NCBI GenBank assembly: GCA_030407315.1
Contig: JALQPE010000787.1
Coordinates: forward strand, 62,001 to 126,000
Direction of reading: 5' to 3'
Source: Asparagopsis taxiformis
Taxonomy: Eukaryota; Rhodophyta; Florideophyceae; Bonnemaisoniales; Bonnemaisoniaceae
Length of the DNA stretch: 64,000 nucleotides
Part shown: positions 30,884-40,961 of the stretch, in pieces
Layout of the letters: each line of letters begins with the position of its first letter
Position numbering within the stretch: position 1 is the stretch's first letter
The notes under the pieces: model-generated
Seen by the model: only the letters and a program-made list of their open reading frames with translations
Databases searched by the model: none
What the model was told of the DNA's origin: nothing
Program-made: the position numbers and the translations under genes

Positions 30884-31558
30884 TCAAACCCTCCCTCCGA
30901 TCCCATCCGCCCCGCGCGCTTCCGCCTCCCAAAAGCTCTCGCTCTCCGCAGACAGCACAGCCGTCGCCGATCGACTTTCAAACATTTCTCGCCCCGTCAT
31001 TTTCACATTACGCTCCCGCTCCAACTCTTCACGCGATTTCGCCATTTCCATCTCGCGCATAAACTCCTCTCGCCACGCCGCAAAGCTCTCCACCGTCACC
31101 GCCGTTCCAACCGCCTTACTCGATATCACTTCCACCTTTTCGCCCTGCGTCGCGTCCAGCGTCTCGAATTGGCCCGTCTCGTCCCCGTCCTCCACCCCCC
31201 CGACCACCCGTTCCGTCACCCACTCCCGCGCCGCCTCGCACACGCTGAACACGCACGGCATGTCCCCATGCTCCGTCGCTGTCCGCTCCACCACCTCCTG
31301 CAGCTCCCGTCGCTGCGGCGTGGATAGCCCCTCGACCACCTGCACGACGACCCCGACCCCGCTGTTGGGATAGTCGATCGCGTGTGTAAACTTTAATAAT
31401 ACACCAATCCTTCTCAAATTGTTGCTGCTTTCGCATAGTTGAATCGAAAATTGCGCACCGCTTGTAGATGTCCCCGCTTCGATCAGTTGAAAGTCTTGGT
31501 CGAATATCGCCTCGAGTGCTTCCAGTTCCGCTTCTTGCTCTTCTTTTGGATCCATCAT
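30884..31558 (-). CDS. RWD-domain protein, RWDD1/Gir2-like
   Basis: The 224-residue protein starts MMDPKEEQEAELEALEAIF, the typical opening of an RWD domain, which continues through FSIQLCESSN, YPNSGVGVVVQVVEGLS and MPCVFSVCEAAREWV. The C-terminal part has FAAWREEFMREMEMAK and KMTGREMFE, both typical of RWDD1/Gir2/DFRP2, acidic proteins that bind Drg GTPases and Gcn1 on ribosomes. RWD order and length fit this family. The start at MMDPKEEQ is chosen because it matches the family N-terminus; in-frame ATGs further up are possible. It is divergent from the PI synthase gene, with 261 bp between starts. Confidence 0.8.
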   Translation of the reverse strand: MMDPKEEQEAELEALEAIFDQDFQLIEAGTSTSGAQFSIQLCESSNNLRRIGVLLKFTHAIDYPNSGVGVVVQVVEGLSTPQRRELQEVVERTATEHGDMPCVFSVCEAAREWVTERVVGGVEDGDETGQFETLDATQGEKVEVISSKAVGTAVTVESFAAWREEFMREMEMAKSREELERERNVKMTGREMFESRSATAVLSAESESFWEAEARGADGIGGRV

Positions 31559-31819
31559 GCCCTGCATGGACAAGACCGATTCGACTCGTTTTGGCGTTTG
31601 CATGCTGTTATCAATCATCTTCTTTACCAAATATTTCAAAATATTCTGTCATTTCATTTCAGCGAGCACTGTCACTCAATTGAATGCCAACACAAACACA
31701 TCTTGTGAGTGCTCCCAGTGATACATCAACGTCACGATGCATCCAAGTCAACCGCTCATCTCCTTCAAACACATCCGCAACCATCGTCCATCCGCGTCCA
31801 ATCCTCTCCCCCATCCGCC

Positions 31820-32434
31820 ATGAAATCGCTCAAAGCCTGGCCCGTCTGGTTGTACGTCCCCAACATCATCGGTTATCTACGCATCATCCTCTCCGTCATC
31901 GCATTTGCAAACTGCAAAACTCCATGGACTTTTTTCACCTACTACTTCATCGGCTTCGTTCTCGACGCCGCCGACGGCCTCGCCGCGCGTAAACTCGACC
32001 AATCGTCCGAGTTTGGCGCCCAGCTCGACATGTTGACCGATCGTTGCGCAACAGGCGCTCTACTCACCCTACTTGCGACTCGTTATCCCGCCGCCGCCCC
32101 GCTCTGCGTCGCCCTCATCTTTCTCGACGGCTACTCCCATTGGCTCCAGATGGTTGCCGGCATGTGTGCCGGCAGCTCTCATAAACAGGCCGGACGCGGC
32201 CAGTTGCTTGCGTTGTATTATTGGAGACCCGTGCTCACGTTTGTGTGCTCGTTGAATGAAATGTGCTTCCTCGTCTTCTATATGAAGTCGTTCATGTCCG
32301 GTCCGATGTTGCTCCCCACTCTCTCCGTTTTCGACGCCGTTCTCATCATGGCCATTCCGGTGTGTGCGTTGAAACAGGTCATTTCATTGCGACAGATCTC
32401 GTCGGCTCATGCGACTATCACTGATACGTTGTGA
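31820..32434 (+). CDS. PIS1: CDP-diacylglycerol-inositol 3-phosphatidyltransferase (PI synthase)
   Basis: The 204-residue membrane protein begins VPNIIGYLRIILSVIAF, then carries the CDP-alcohol phosphatidyltransferase signature D-x2-D-G-x2-A-R-x8-G-x3-D-x3-D: DAADGLAAR, then GAQLDMLTD. Further helices follow (LLALYYWRPVLTFVCSL). The last aspartate is the catalytic base. YVPNIIGYLR and the LDMLTDRCAT context are typical of phosphatidylinositol synthases, which join CDP-diacylglycerol and myo-inositol in the ER. Length is slightly short of the yeast enzyme but complete. The start is the first ATG preceding the motif (MKSLKAWPVW); the frame is open further up without homology. Confidence 0.9.
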   Translation: MKSLKAWPVWLYVPNIIGYLRIILSVIAFANCKTPWTFFTYYFIGFVLDAADGLAARKLDQSSEFGAQLDMLTDRCATGALLTLLATRYPAAAPLCVALIFLDGYSHWLQMVAGMCAGSSHKQAGRGQLLALYYWRPVLTFVCSLNEMCFLVFYMKSFMSGPMLLPTLSVFDAVLIMAIPVCALKQVISLRQISSAHATITDTL

Positions 32435-32633
32435 ATGTGCAGCGTGCGTCGCGGTCACTGTTTTCGCGTAGTGCGCCGCCCACACGTCCAGTCCATTCTT
32501 GCAGCTGTAACTGATGCCGATTTTTCATGCTGACATTTCACACAGTTGTATACTTGTGCACTTGGAATTTTCAATGATTCAAATTGGGACTGTTTTTAGC
32601 GCTCACGCGATTGCAAGTGTTCGTGTCGTCGAA

Positions 32634-33170
32634 ATGGCGGATGCTTTACGTCTGCCTCGGTCGTTGAACTTTTTCATCAAAGCACTTTGTGGCCACACTG
32701 TCACCGTCGAGGTGCGAGGTGATTGTCACATCACTGGTGTTCTCGATTCTGTGGATGCCAAAATGAAGTAAGCACAGACCTGCATTATCTCAGTACAGCT
32801 AATTGACAATAAAACGCCTCGAGCGTATCGTCTAACCAGTTTCCGACTAAATTAGTCTCACAGTGTCCAACGCATCGTACAGTCACAGCCTTGAAGACAC
32901 CGATCAAGAGCGCCTCTCAAGCCCCCAGCGCTTCGATACATTGTACATATCTGCTCGCCATATTACATTTATACACATTCCTGATGGCGTCAACGTGTCT
33001 CGGACCATAGACGCAGAGGTGAGTGTCACTTTCTACAAACATCTACATTCTCCCCACATTCCGCACACAGTGACTAATCGAGCTGATATTGAATACAGAT
33101 GAACAAAATTCGAACGCTGAGGTATCGAATGACAGGTGGCAAGCGCCGGCGCACATCCGCACCATCATGA
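32634..33170 (+). CDS. LSM10: LSm10-like Sm protein (three exons)
   Basis: Exons are 32634-32767, 32856-33018 and 33099-33170; introns of 88 and 80 bp have GT-AG ends, and the first has a CTAAC branch-point match. The spliced 122-residue protein has an Sm1-like segment (GHTVTVEVRGDCHITGVLDS, then VDAKMNLTVSNASYS), and an Sm2-like segment DTLYISARHITFIHIPDGVN that departs from the canonical RG motif, followed by a basic tail (TGGKRRRTSAPS). The HIPDGVN ending plus SRTIDAEMNKI resembles LSm10, which replaces SmD1 in the U7 snRNP that cleaves histone pre-mRNA 3' ends. Both introns are needed to keep the frame: the acceptor TTAG at 32855 works, the nearby CACAG does not. It is convergent with URB1, 68 bp apart. 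Confidence 0.75.
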
Positions 33171-33238
33171 CCTGCCTCAATTCACCAACCTACATACCCT
33201 AGACTTGTGTGCGTCCTGTTCACCAATTCACCCGTAAA

Positions 33239-36200
33239 CTACTTCGTCTCCATATGCGACGACCTCTGTAATAGACACTCGGTGAGCAACTTTCTCGTCT
33301 TCTGCACAACACCAGCAAATTGCAATTCTTGGTTTGGCGCCAGCGCAGCGCCAGGACATGCTGGAAGCTTTTTTGTGTGCTTTGTCAACTTGTCGACAAG
33401 TCCGCCCGACCATTGCAACAGACAGAATCCTGTCAAAGTCAGCCAGACACTAGGTGCCGAGAGCACGGCGCCGGCGACAGAAACAAATAACTGCTGGAAT
33501 TTGGCCGGGTTACTCTCTATTTGCTCTCGCATTTCGATGATACTGCCTGCGACAAACGCATGCATCATAGAAACTTGAGCGTCGTTTGCAGCAGAGTCCG
33601 AAAGTGCACTGCCACGCGCGCAATTCCTTAGTAGCAACATCAACACTGACACATCCACGCTCGACTCACATTGCTGAGCAATCACTCTCAAGAGTTGCTG
33701 TCGTGCAGTATCCGTGCCTGTACGTAGAATATCTTCGCCCAGCTTCGCTATATCCAATGAAATCAACTGACGACGAAGAGGTGCCAACTCGCAAATTGCC
33801 TGTGCAGCATTCACAACGTTTTCCAGCAAAGATTCTTTCAGGCTTCGATCCGCATGAGACAAGTAGCTTTCAACCAACACAGAAAGTGCACGGGAAAGAG
33901 CATCAGCGCAGCGCCAAGATGTCGGGTCCTTGGCACGTGACCGCGCAAGTGCCGCCAGTATTTTGACCTGGAAAATGACTGTTGTTGTTGACTTGCGTCC
34001 CGGCACGACATTCGTTAGCCACGGGATAATACCAAATGAATACAGTAGATCGTGCGACAGACCAACTTGATCATCTTGCTCAAGCAAAACTACTATGGTC
34101 TTCAGCGCATCAATCTTCACCTGTTCGTCAAACCCATTTGTCGACCCAGCCAATAAGAAGAGCGTGTGGACGATTTTCCGCTTTCGGATAATACCGCCAT
34201 CCTGCCTTGAATGAGCACCGGCACGGATTATCTCGAGGCCCAGTAATCGAGTTGCTTTCAGTTCAGCCCCGAATGAATCGCACCTCAGCAAATGAGTCAC
34301 GCCGAGACAATCAAACACATCTATGACAGGTGATCTCAGGAAAAAATATGTCACCGCCTTGTACGCTGCGTGAGTTGGGCTCAAAGTAACTTTAGCTGCA
34401 AATCGGAACCACGTAGCGAACAGCGGCGAAACCTGAACCAGAGATTCGGGAATCGATTGCTTCAGTAATCCAAGCAAAAACGACAGCTGTTTTCGGTCTC
34501 TATATAGAGAAGATGCCGAACCTTCCGGTACATACTCAAACGAGCCTACAGTTTCACAAAAGGCGTGCAAACACGCATAGGACAATGCACGAAGTTCTTC
34601 ATTCGAGCTTGCAATCCCAGAAACTGCCAAGCCTAGGAGTCCATCCTTAGCAATGCGACCATAATCCAATATAGGACTTCCCGGAGCTTTCAACGCCTCG
34701 TTACAGGCGCGAAGAAACACCGCGAGAACAAACTTGGCGTCTAGTGCAGCAACCTTATTTTTAGAATGTCTCCCCATCGTTCCCTCAAATGACACAGAGT
34801 GAGAACTGTTGAGGGCGGAACTGCCGAGAACGTGCTGGCATGTTACTTGTAGTCTATTTGAATCAAACATCGGGAGCACTTCGGAAGCAACCTCTCTGAA
34901 GTAACCCATTTTGCTTCCTCGCAACTCGTATCGATTCTTCGCATCGTTCACTCGCAAACAGATGCTGACGGATTGAATGGCCTTGCGGACCGCCACATCA
35001 GAGGCGGATTCTGACGCACTAAACTGGAACACTCCTTCGGTAAGCATTTGCTCCAGACTCCCCAATGATTTTGCAACATCAGCCTCCAGGCTAAACTTTG
35101 GAAGTCGTCCCACGGCCATATGAATCATCTCAGCGAATGATTGAATTAGAATCATTCTTTCAGCAGAAATCTCACAGTCACTCTCAATTGTGAGTCCTTG
35201 CACCGATATCGGAATTAGCTTCCCTTCGTGTGCTCCAAGTGATATCAATGTTCGTTTTGCTGCCTTGTCCAGGAGAAGATCGAATTTCAGCACTTCCGAC
35301 AGACATTGCAGCGGGATGGCGATGATATCCTGCTTCAGCGACATTCGTTCAACCTTTTCAACTTCTTCATCATCATCGTCTGCCGCTCCAAGACCTGCAG
35401 CTCTGTGCAGACTCTTCATTATGTTCGAACACAAACCTGTAAGGCTTCGCTCAAAAGCAGAGGTATCCTTGCACAACGAGTATATTGCCAGTTTCCGTGA
35501 ATGGAAGATTCGTTGAGCTGCAATTATCACTTTGAGTGCATGAATATGAGTTGGATTGTCCAGCTCTATTTTCTGGACGCCAAACCACTCAGAAACAATG
35601 GACAGCAGCTCCACCAAGGTCCCATCGCTAATGGCAGAAGGTTTGTATTCGAGATAGTTTGCTCTAAATACGCCGCAGAAGAATATCCATATGTTGGGAG
35701 AGAGTTGTGATGGGTCATCTCTAAACTTGCGAATGACCGACATAAATAGTTCAAAATCTGCAGAGGGAGGAGCCATTGATTTGCCGATATCACTGATTGT
35801 CTCGAAAACCCGGATGTTACTATCAACGTTTTGAGACTGCAACCAAAGCTTTGTATTTCGGCTAGCCTCTTGCAACAATCGTTTGAAAACCTCTTCAACC
35901 GAAAAATCTACCCGTGTGTTCTGGTCACGGTATTCTTCCTGTTGAAGTAATCTACTCAAGAGCGGAAACAATGCGGGTAAGGAACGTGACAGAGCATCAC
36001 CTTCGAGACGCGAAATCTGTGCAACACAAATACGTTTCAGCTGCTCTGAATATGGCAACAGCCCTGCCAACTGCATAGCACTTGTCCAGCTGAGGCTCGA
36101 AAGCGAGCCTAGAGCTTTGATTTCAAGAGTAGATAGTATCATTCGGGACCAAATACAAACCCCGTCGTCCTTATGGTTCACTAGTGCATCTAGCACTGAA

Positions 36201-39031
36201 ATCCAGTACTGCTGGTCTCTAGCGCCATCTACTTTTGATTTTCCGCTGGAAGAAAACACATTGGCTGCGTGTGAAATAAGTAGGTGGACTTCGTCTTTGC
36301 CCCACACATGTTTATCCTTCAAGGAGATCAACAATGAGTCGCGAAGAAAATGAATTGTACCACATCCAAGTTTGGTCCATCCACCAGCGTCCACAACCAT
36401 CTCCACAGCTGTCGACATGTATTTTGTGCCTGTACGCACATGGGATGAGATTCGCAGCAGAATACCCGTAGTAAACGCCAGAGCTTCTGGGCTCAGCACG
36501 TTTTCCAAGCGCTGAAACTCATGAGCAAAATCGGCATTCCAATCCGCGTCGCTTTGTTTCTGGATTAATAAGCCCAAAGAAATACTGTTGAATTGGTTCT
36601 CAGTTTCAGAGGTCAGACTCTTCGCAAAGTCAGAACTGAAAAACTTACTAGTCAATGTGGGCTCGCTTGACTTTCTCAGTTGGCACCAGGCCGTCCACGC
36701 CAGACTGGCCTCCATCATAAGTCTTCCATCGAACGAGTTTATCTGCAGGCCATGCATCGTGAGTATTCGCATGGCAGATGTTGAACGGACGAGCTCAAGA
36801 TAGGCATTCATTGGGTATTTTGACTCCAAAGAACATAATGATTGTACAGTTTGACAATGCGCAGCTAGGGACTGTGGTTTCCTGTGCTCATATTGAGGCT
36901 GTGCGAGATATTGTTCCTTGTCGGTGACTATCGCGGGTAGAGAAATAGAGAGGAAGGACTCGCCGGAAAGACCATAGAGCACTCTGCCACATGATACTAT
37001 GCTTTCGAGGGATTGTTGGAGGAATCGAACAAACTCCCTATCCGATGCAGAAGTCGCTGAGGCTCCATTCAGCTCTTCCAATTTTTTAAGCCTCTTCAAT
37101 GCGGCCACAGAAAACAGCGAAGTAGTCATGTACGAATTTGGAGGAGTTTTCTCACTCAATTCATCGTACAGACCGTATGGCATTTCCAACGCTAAATTCA
37201 CAAGTTTTTCGAAAGCCTCACAGCACGCCTTGGCCTCCTCGTTACAACCAGAGAGTACGCAGAGATAAACTTCAATCTCTGAATCGCTGCCATGTTGAAA
37301 CAACGATGTAGCATGCAAGACTTGGCGACATAAAGCCCACAATCTCCGTTTCGATTCCCTGCCTTTGGTCCTCATTGTACGCAAAATCAATTTGGAAAGA
37401 TAGTTTTGGTTGAGTAATGTCTTTACAGCCTCTCTCGGTGCTGTGAGAAGGCATGACTGGAGAGAACTTTCCGTAGTGGAAATATCTTTGAGAGTAGCTT
37501 CAATACACAGCTTCACAACATCACTCTTCTTCTCCACGGCAACCTTCCCAAACAGAGTTTGGTAAGTACCGAGTAACTGAAGCAAAGATTCTTCTGCAGT
37601 TTTTGACTTCTCCACAGCAAGCTCAACTTCACTCATCGGTGGAAGGTATTTCTCCGCCTGGGACACTGCAGATGGATCCGCCTCGACAACTTTACATAAC
37701 GCTGAAGTGATCAGTACACCAAAATGTTGCACCAAAGGGGCAGAGTGTAGCAAACAGTTTCCCAAATATTTCCGCTGTGCAAACACAGTAGTCGGAGACG
37801 GCAGACGCAAAACGCATGCAGATATGACCGCGGCATGTCCAAACCATGCAGAAGACAATCGCGGGTGGCTGCTCAAGTAGGGTCCATTTTCCAGCATGGC
37901 CTTTGCAATGCGCGGTTGTGTATTGATGACATCCAAGACAAAACCCACTGAATCCTTGCTCTCCACAACGGACACATCCCGCAGCGCGCTTACAATTTGT
38001 GATTCGTTTGTGATTTTCAAATCTTTAGCAATGACCATGAAAATCCGCGAGGCGGCTGCTCGCAACGCTTCTTGTTCTCGGAGAACTTCGCGTGGAGAGA
38101 TTTGAAGTGGTGGGATTTCAGCGGCAGCAATTTGGCCAAGCAGCGGAAGTACTGGCGAAGCAAATGCAAGACGCCGAACGTTATCTTCTGGTAATGCCAA
38201 TAAATGGCGCTCCATCGCAAGCAGCAAGTTGATGGCCGCGATTAACTCTCGCTTCTGCACATGTGACGGTGCGACCTTGTCTGGCTTTTCGGTTTCGGCC
38301 GTAACAAAAGTTGACTTTCCTTTCTCAGTCTGGTTCTTCAAGCGCTTCGCAGTCGTCGAAAGACACTGGATAATAGCTGTGCGCGAGCGCGACCCAATGT
38401 ACCAAATAACGTCAGGATCGCCCGACGTGAGTAGAGCAAACATGAGATCCAGGAACGGTATACGACAATAATCATTACGCTCGGAGCACAATGCTTTCGC
38501 CATCTGGTCCGAGCCGAGGTCGAATCGATTCACAATCTCCTTTGCGAGAATCGGGTGACATTGAGCGACCAATCTGAGCAGACGCAGGGCTTTTTTTGCG
38601 CAGCCCTGCTGGTCGTGCACAAAGATGTCAAAAACAAGCACCGCACGCGCCTTGACGATTTCCTTGACGACGGAGCGTGCGGCGTCGAGATTTTCCTGCG
38701 GACGCGTGGACTGCATGGAATAATGCACGATGGATGTGAGGCATTCCAGCGCAAAGTTGGCGATTGATTTCTGCACTGAAATGGCCATAAGTGCCGTGAA
38801 AAGCTCTGTAGCGCCGGTGCTGTAGGTCACATAGGCGCCGACGACGTCCGGCGCGTCTCGTGCAATTGATAGCGCGTGGAATTTCTGCATTGCAAGGAGA
38901 GCCTGTGATGCGGCATTTTGGTCCCGAAGCGCCAGACTGCTTGTGACACGGCCTGTTCCGACGCCAGCTGTGATTGTTTCGGAGAATTCACGCGCGTCAA
39001 AGGTGGTGCGATGGTCGTCGACGAAGGACAT
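33239..39031 (-). CDS. URB1: URB1/Npa1 nucleolar pre-ribosomal protein
   Basis: A single-exon 1930-residue all-helical protein. The N-terminal block (FDIFVHDQQGCAKKALRLLR, then AQCHPILAKEIVNRFDL) is the Npa1-type armadillo-like region. The C-terminal third has YGRIAKDGLLGLAVSGIASS, then a long helix with TLSPTHAAYKAVTYFFLRSP near residue 1560, followed by FGIIPWLTNVV, all matching the NopRA1 C-terminal domain of URB1. Npa1/URB1 is a nucleolar factor of early 60S assembly and snoRNP-guided pre-rRNA folding. Length lies between yeast Npa1 (~1760) and animal URB1 (~2270). The start MSFVDDHRT is the first ATG. I first considered a Nup205-type nucleoporin; the C-terminal motifs favour URB1. Confidence 0.85.
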   Translation of the reverse strand: MSFVDDHRTTFDAREFSETITAGVGTGRVTSSLALRDQNAASQALLAMQKFHALSIARDAPDVVGAYVTYSTGATELFTALMAISVQKSIANFALECLTSIVHYSMQSTRPQENLDAARSVVKEIVKARAVLVFDIFVHDQQGCAKKALRLLRLVAQCHPILAKEIVNRFDLGSDQMAKALCSERNDYCRIPFLDLMFALLTSGDPDVIWYIGSRSRTAIIQCLSTTAKRLKNQTEKGKSTFVTAETEKPDKVAPSHVQKRELIAAINLLLAMERHLLALPEDNVRRLAFASPVLPLLGQIAAAEIPPLQISPREVLREQEALRAAASRIFMVIAKDLKITNESQIVSALRDVSVVESKDSVGFVLDVINTQPRIAKAMLENGPYLSSHPRLSSAWFGHAAVISACVLRLPSPTTVFAQRKYLGNCLLHSAPLVQHFGVLITSALCKVVEADPSAVSQAEKYLPPMSEVELAVEKSKTAEESLLQLLGTYQTLFGKVAVEKKSDVVKLCIEATLKDISTTESSLQSCLLTAPREAVKTLLNQNYLSKLILRTMRTKGRESKRRLWALCRQVLHATSLFQHGSDSEIEVYLCVLSGCNEEAKACCEAFEKLVNLALEMPYGLYDELSEKTPPNSYMTTSLFSVAALKRLKKLEELNGASATSASDREFVRFLQQSLESIVSCGRVLYGLSGESFLSISLPAIVTDKEQYLAQPQYEHRKPQSLAAHCQTVQSLCSLESKYPMNAYLELVRSTSAMRILTMHGLQINSFDGRLMMEASLAWTAWCQLRKSSEPTLTSKFFSSDFAKSLTSETENQFNSISLGLLIQKQSDADWNADFAHEFQRLENVLSPEALAFTTGILLRISSHVRTGTKYMSTAVEMVVDAGGWTKLGCGTIHFLRDSLLISLKDKHVWGKDEVHLLISHAANVFSSSGKSKVDGARDQQYWISVLDALVNHKDDGVCIWSRMILSTLEIKALGSLSSLSWTSAMQLAGLLPYSEQLKRICVAQISRLEGDALSRSLPALFPLLSRLLQQEEYRDQNTRVDFSVEEVFKRLLQEASRNTKLWLQSQNVDSNIRVFETISDIGKSMAPPSADFELFMSVIRKFRDDPSQLSPNIWIFFCGVFRANYLEYKPSAISDGTLVELLSIVSEWFGVQKIELDNPTHIHALKVIIAAQRIFHSRKLAIYSLCKDTSAFERSLTGLCSNIMKSLHRAAGLGAADDDDEEVEKVERMSLKQDIIAIPLQCLSEVLKFDLLLDKAAKRTLISLGAHEGKLIPISVQGLTIESDCEISAERMILIQSFAEMIHMAVGRLPKFSLEADVAKSLGSLEQMLTEGVFQFSASESASDVAVRKAIQSVSICLRVNDAKNRYELRGSKMGYFREVASEVLPMFDSNRLQVTCQHVLGSSALNSSHSVSFEGTMGRHSKNKVAALDAKFVLAVFLRACNEALKAPGSPILDYGRIAKDGLLGLAVSGIASSNEELRALSYACLHAFCETVGSFEYVPEGSASSLYRDRKQLSFLLGLLKQSIPESLVQVSPLFATWFRFAAKVTLSPTHAAYKAVTYFFLRSPVIDVFDCLGVTHLLRCDSFGAELKATRLLGLEIIRAGAHSRQDGGIIRKRKIVHTLFLLAGSTNGFDEQVKIDALKTIVVLLEQDDQVGLSHDLLYSFGIIPWLTNVVPGRKSTTTVIFQVKILAALARSRAKDPTSWRCADALSRALSVLVESYLSHADRSLKESLLENVVNAAQAICELAPLRRQLISLDIAKLGEDILRTGTDTARQQLLRVIAQQCESSVDVSVLMLLLRNCARGSALSDSAANDAQVSMMHAFVAGSIIEMREQIESNPAKFQQLFVSVAGAVLSAPSVWLTLTGFCLLQWSGGLVDKLTKHTKKLPACPGAALAPNQELQFAGVVQKTRKLLTECLLQRSSHMETK

Positions 39032-39752
39032 GTTGGGCGAGGTGACTGATGTGGATTAGATGGAATTGGGCGGCGGCGGTCGCATGGGGATGAAGACTGG
39101 TGGTGTTGGTGAGAGCGAGGTTTTCGTCGGAGGTTGTTTAGTGAAACGTGCTGCGAGTAGGATGATAAGAGTACTGGTTGAGCGGTGTATTGAAAAAGGT
39201 GCGATGGCCTGGCAGATCAAATCTTGAATTTGAAGACTTGAGCATACGACATGAGGCAAAGGTCCGTCGGCGAAGGCGTAAGAAATGAAGGAAATAATGA
39301 AAGTTGGAAATAAATGGAAAATATTTCAACATGATCTTGTGATTTTGTCGATTACATAGACAGGCGACGTGTCGAACAGAGAATAGCGTAAGCTCGAAAA
39401 AAAATTATCATGATGCTTCCGCGACGGACGGTGCGCCGCTCATGTCCACCAATACAATGTTACATATTTTATTTGCAAGTAAGCTTCTTACACAACTGTA
39501 AAGTATGTTACGTATAGTGCCGAGGTGCGTTGTCACGAAAAAAAATCCACACTTGAACGGCCTCTAACAAGTTAACCTAACGGAGTTTGAAAACGTCACG
39601 GACAGTGTCTGCTTCAAAACATGCATACGAAAAACGCCAAGAAAGCCAGCCACGCCAGGAAATAAGTTAGTCGAGCATCCGGCACAATAAGCCCGGAGCA
39701 ACTCATACAGACTCAAGTAATACAAAGTCGACCCAACACGCGTCGAAATTCC
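39032..39752. other. Spacer
   Basis: Between two minus-strand genes. AT-rich with no supported ORF. Confidence 0.4.
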
Positions 39753-40961
39753 CTAAACTTCCGCCTCTGCAGTAGGCGTTGCCGCCGCCGCAGCTGCTGC
39801 TCTGCTTCTATACACAGTGATCAAAGCGATGGCGATAACAATGACCGCAATACCAGCCACAGAGCCGCCGACAATCGCGCCAGTCGACGAGCCTCCAGCA
39901 TCGTCCTGGCCTGTTGCGGCGCTTGAAGAACTCGACCCGCCATCAGGATCTGCAATGATCGGCGTTGGTGTAGCATTCAGCGCTGTGTCAACCGCAGTTC
40001 CATCTTCATTTTCTGCAGAAGCGGGGGTCTTGGTCGGAATGGGTGACGGTGTACTATCCTGATTTCCATTCGGTTTGTCATCGCCGTTCGGCGCAACGTC
40101 GACAGGCGGCTTAGTGTCATCGGAGGAACCGGCGTCGGAAGTTTCCAAAAACACCGCGTTCCTGGTAGTAGCTGTCGTGAACTCGGCCCCGACACTCCTC
40201 ATCCATTCGACGTAGCCAGAAATTCGCGTATACCCGCCTGGAATGCCCGGTCGTGCACAGCCGTGTCCAAACGAGACGATGCCGACTTGAACGGGTGTAT
40301 CGTCGTCAGCATAGACAAACAAGGGACCGCCTGAATCACCAAAGCATGTATCACAGTTTCCCGATTCATATCCGGCACAAATGTGAGCATCGGGTGTGAT
40401 ATCCCTTCCGAGTCTAGCATTAACTTGCATAATGTCCGACTTGCAGGCCTCAGTAGACACGACGGGTAGATCCACCTGCCGTATCAGAAAGTCATTATCC
40501 ATGTTAGCACCATCCTCGTGCGTATAACCGTATCCGACTGTGCGGGCAAACTCACGCGTGGCAGGAATGTCTGGGTTTGCATTGACGGCCATAAAGTTGG
40601 ACAAAGTTTCGACGGGAGATTGCAACTCAACGAGGGCGATGTCATTGAGAAAACGCTGACTTCTCGGGTGAATATGCACAGCCTTAATGGATACGGCCTC
40701 GCCATTTGTCGACGAGCTTCCTGCAACGTAGGCGTCTGTGGTTGTCGTGACGGCACAATGGGCAGCTGTGACGGCCCATGTCGGGGAGATTAGGGTAGCG
40801 GCGCAGCGAATGGTCGGGAAGGAGAGGATGTGACGAAAGGTTTCGGGGGCGGGGAATATGCCGCCGATGACGCGCGTCTGCGAGGGGTTTGGGAGCGTGA
40901 CTGGGCAAGTGGCGGCGTGGACGGCGGCCAGGAAGAGAAGGGGGAGGAAGTGGAGCAGCAT
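39753..40961 (-). CDS. Membrane-anchored trypsin-family serine protease
   Basis: The 402-residue protein has a signal peptide (1-16), a short propeptide with the RVIGG activation site (30-34), and a complete S1 triad: H68 in TAAHC, D107 in NDIALV, S210 in GDSGGP. D204 at the base of the S1 pocket predicts cleavage after Arg/Lys. After the protease domain (ending VEWMRSVGAEF, ~255) comes a Ser/Thr/Pro/Asp-rich stalk, then a TM segment (~362-384, AIVGGSVAGIAVIVIAIAL) and a short basic-then-Ala-rich tail, i.e. a type I protein with the enzyme outside. First of three such genes in 10 kb. Function unknown; the extracellular location suggests defence, wall or developmental signalling. Single exon. 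Confidence 0.9.
   Translation of the reverse strand: MLLHFLPLLFLAAVHAATCPVTLPNPSQTRVIGGIFPAPETFRHILSFPTIRCAATLISPTWAVTAAHCAVTTTTDAYVAGSSSTNGEAVSIKAVHIHPRSQRFLNDIALVELQSPVETLSNFMAVNANPDIPATREFARTVGYGYTHEDGANMDNDFLIRQVDLPVVSTEACKSDIMQVNARLGRDITPDAHICAGYESGNCDTCFGDSGGPLFVYADDDTPVQVGIVSFGHGCARPGIPGGYTRISGYVEWMRSVGAEFTTATTRNAVFLETSDAGSSDDTKPPVDVAPNGDDKPNGNQDSTPSPIPTKTPASAENEDGTAVDTALNATPTPIIADPDGGSSSSSAATGQDDAGGSSTGAIVGGSVAGIAVIVIAIALITVYRSRAAAAAAATPTAEAEV

Noticed and set aside
32861..32863. CACAG as acceptor of the first LSM10-like intron
   Set aside because: It shifts the frame into an early stop; the TTAG at 32855 keeps the Sm fold.
33239..39031. Nup205/Nup192-type nucleoporin
   Set aside because: Considered because of size and all-helical fold; the C-terminal FFLRSP and FGIIPWL regions and the N-terminal block fit URB1/Npa1 better.
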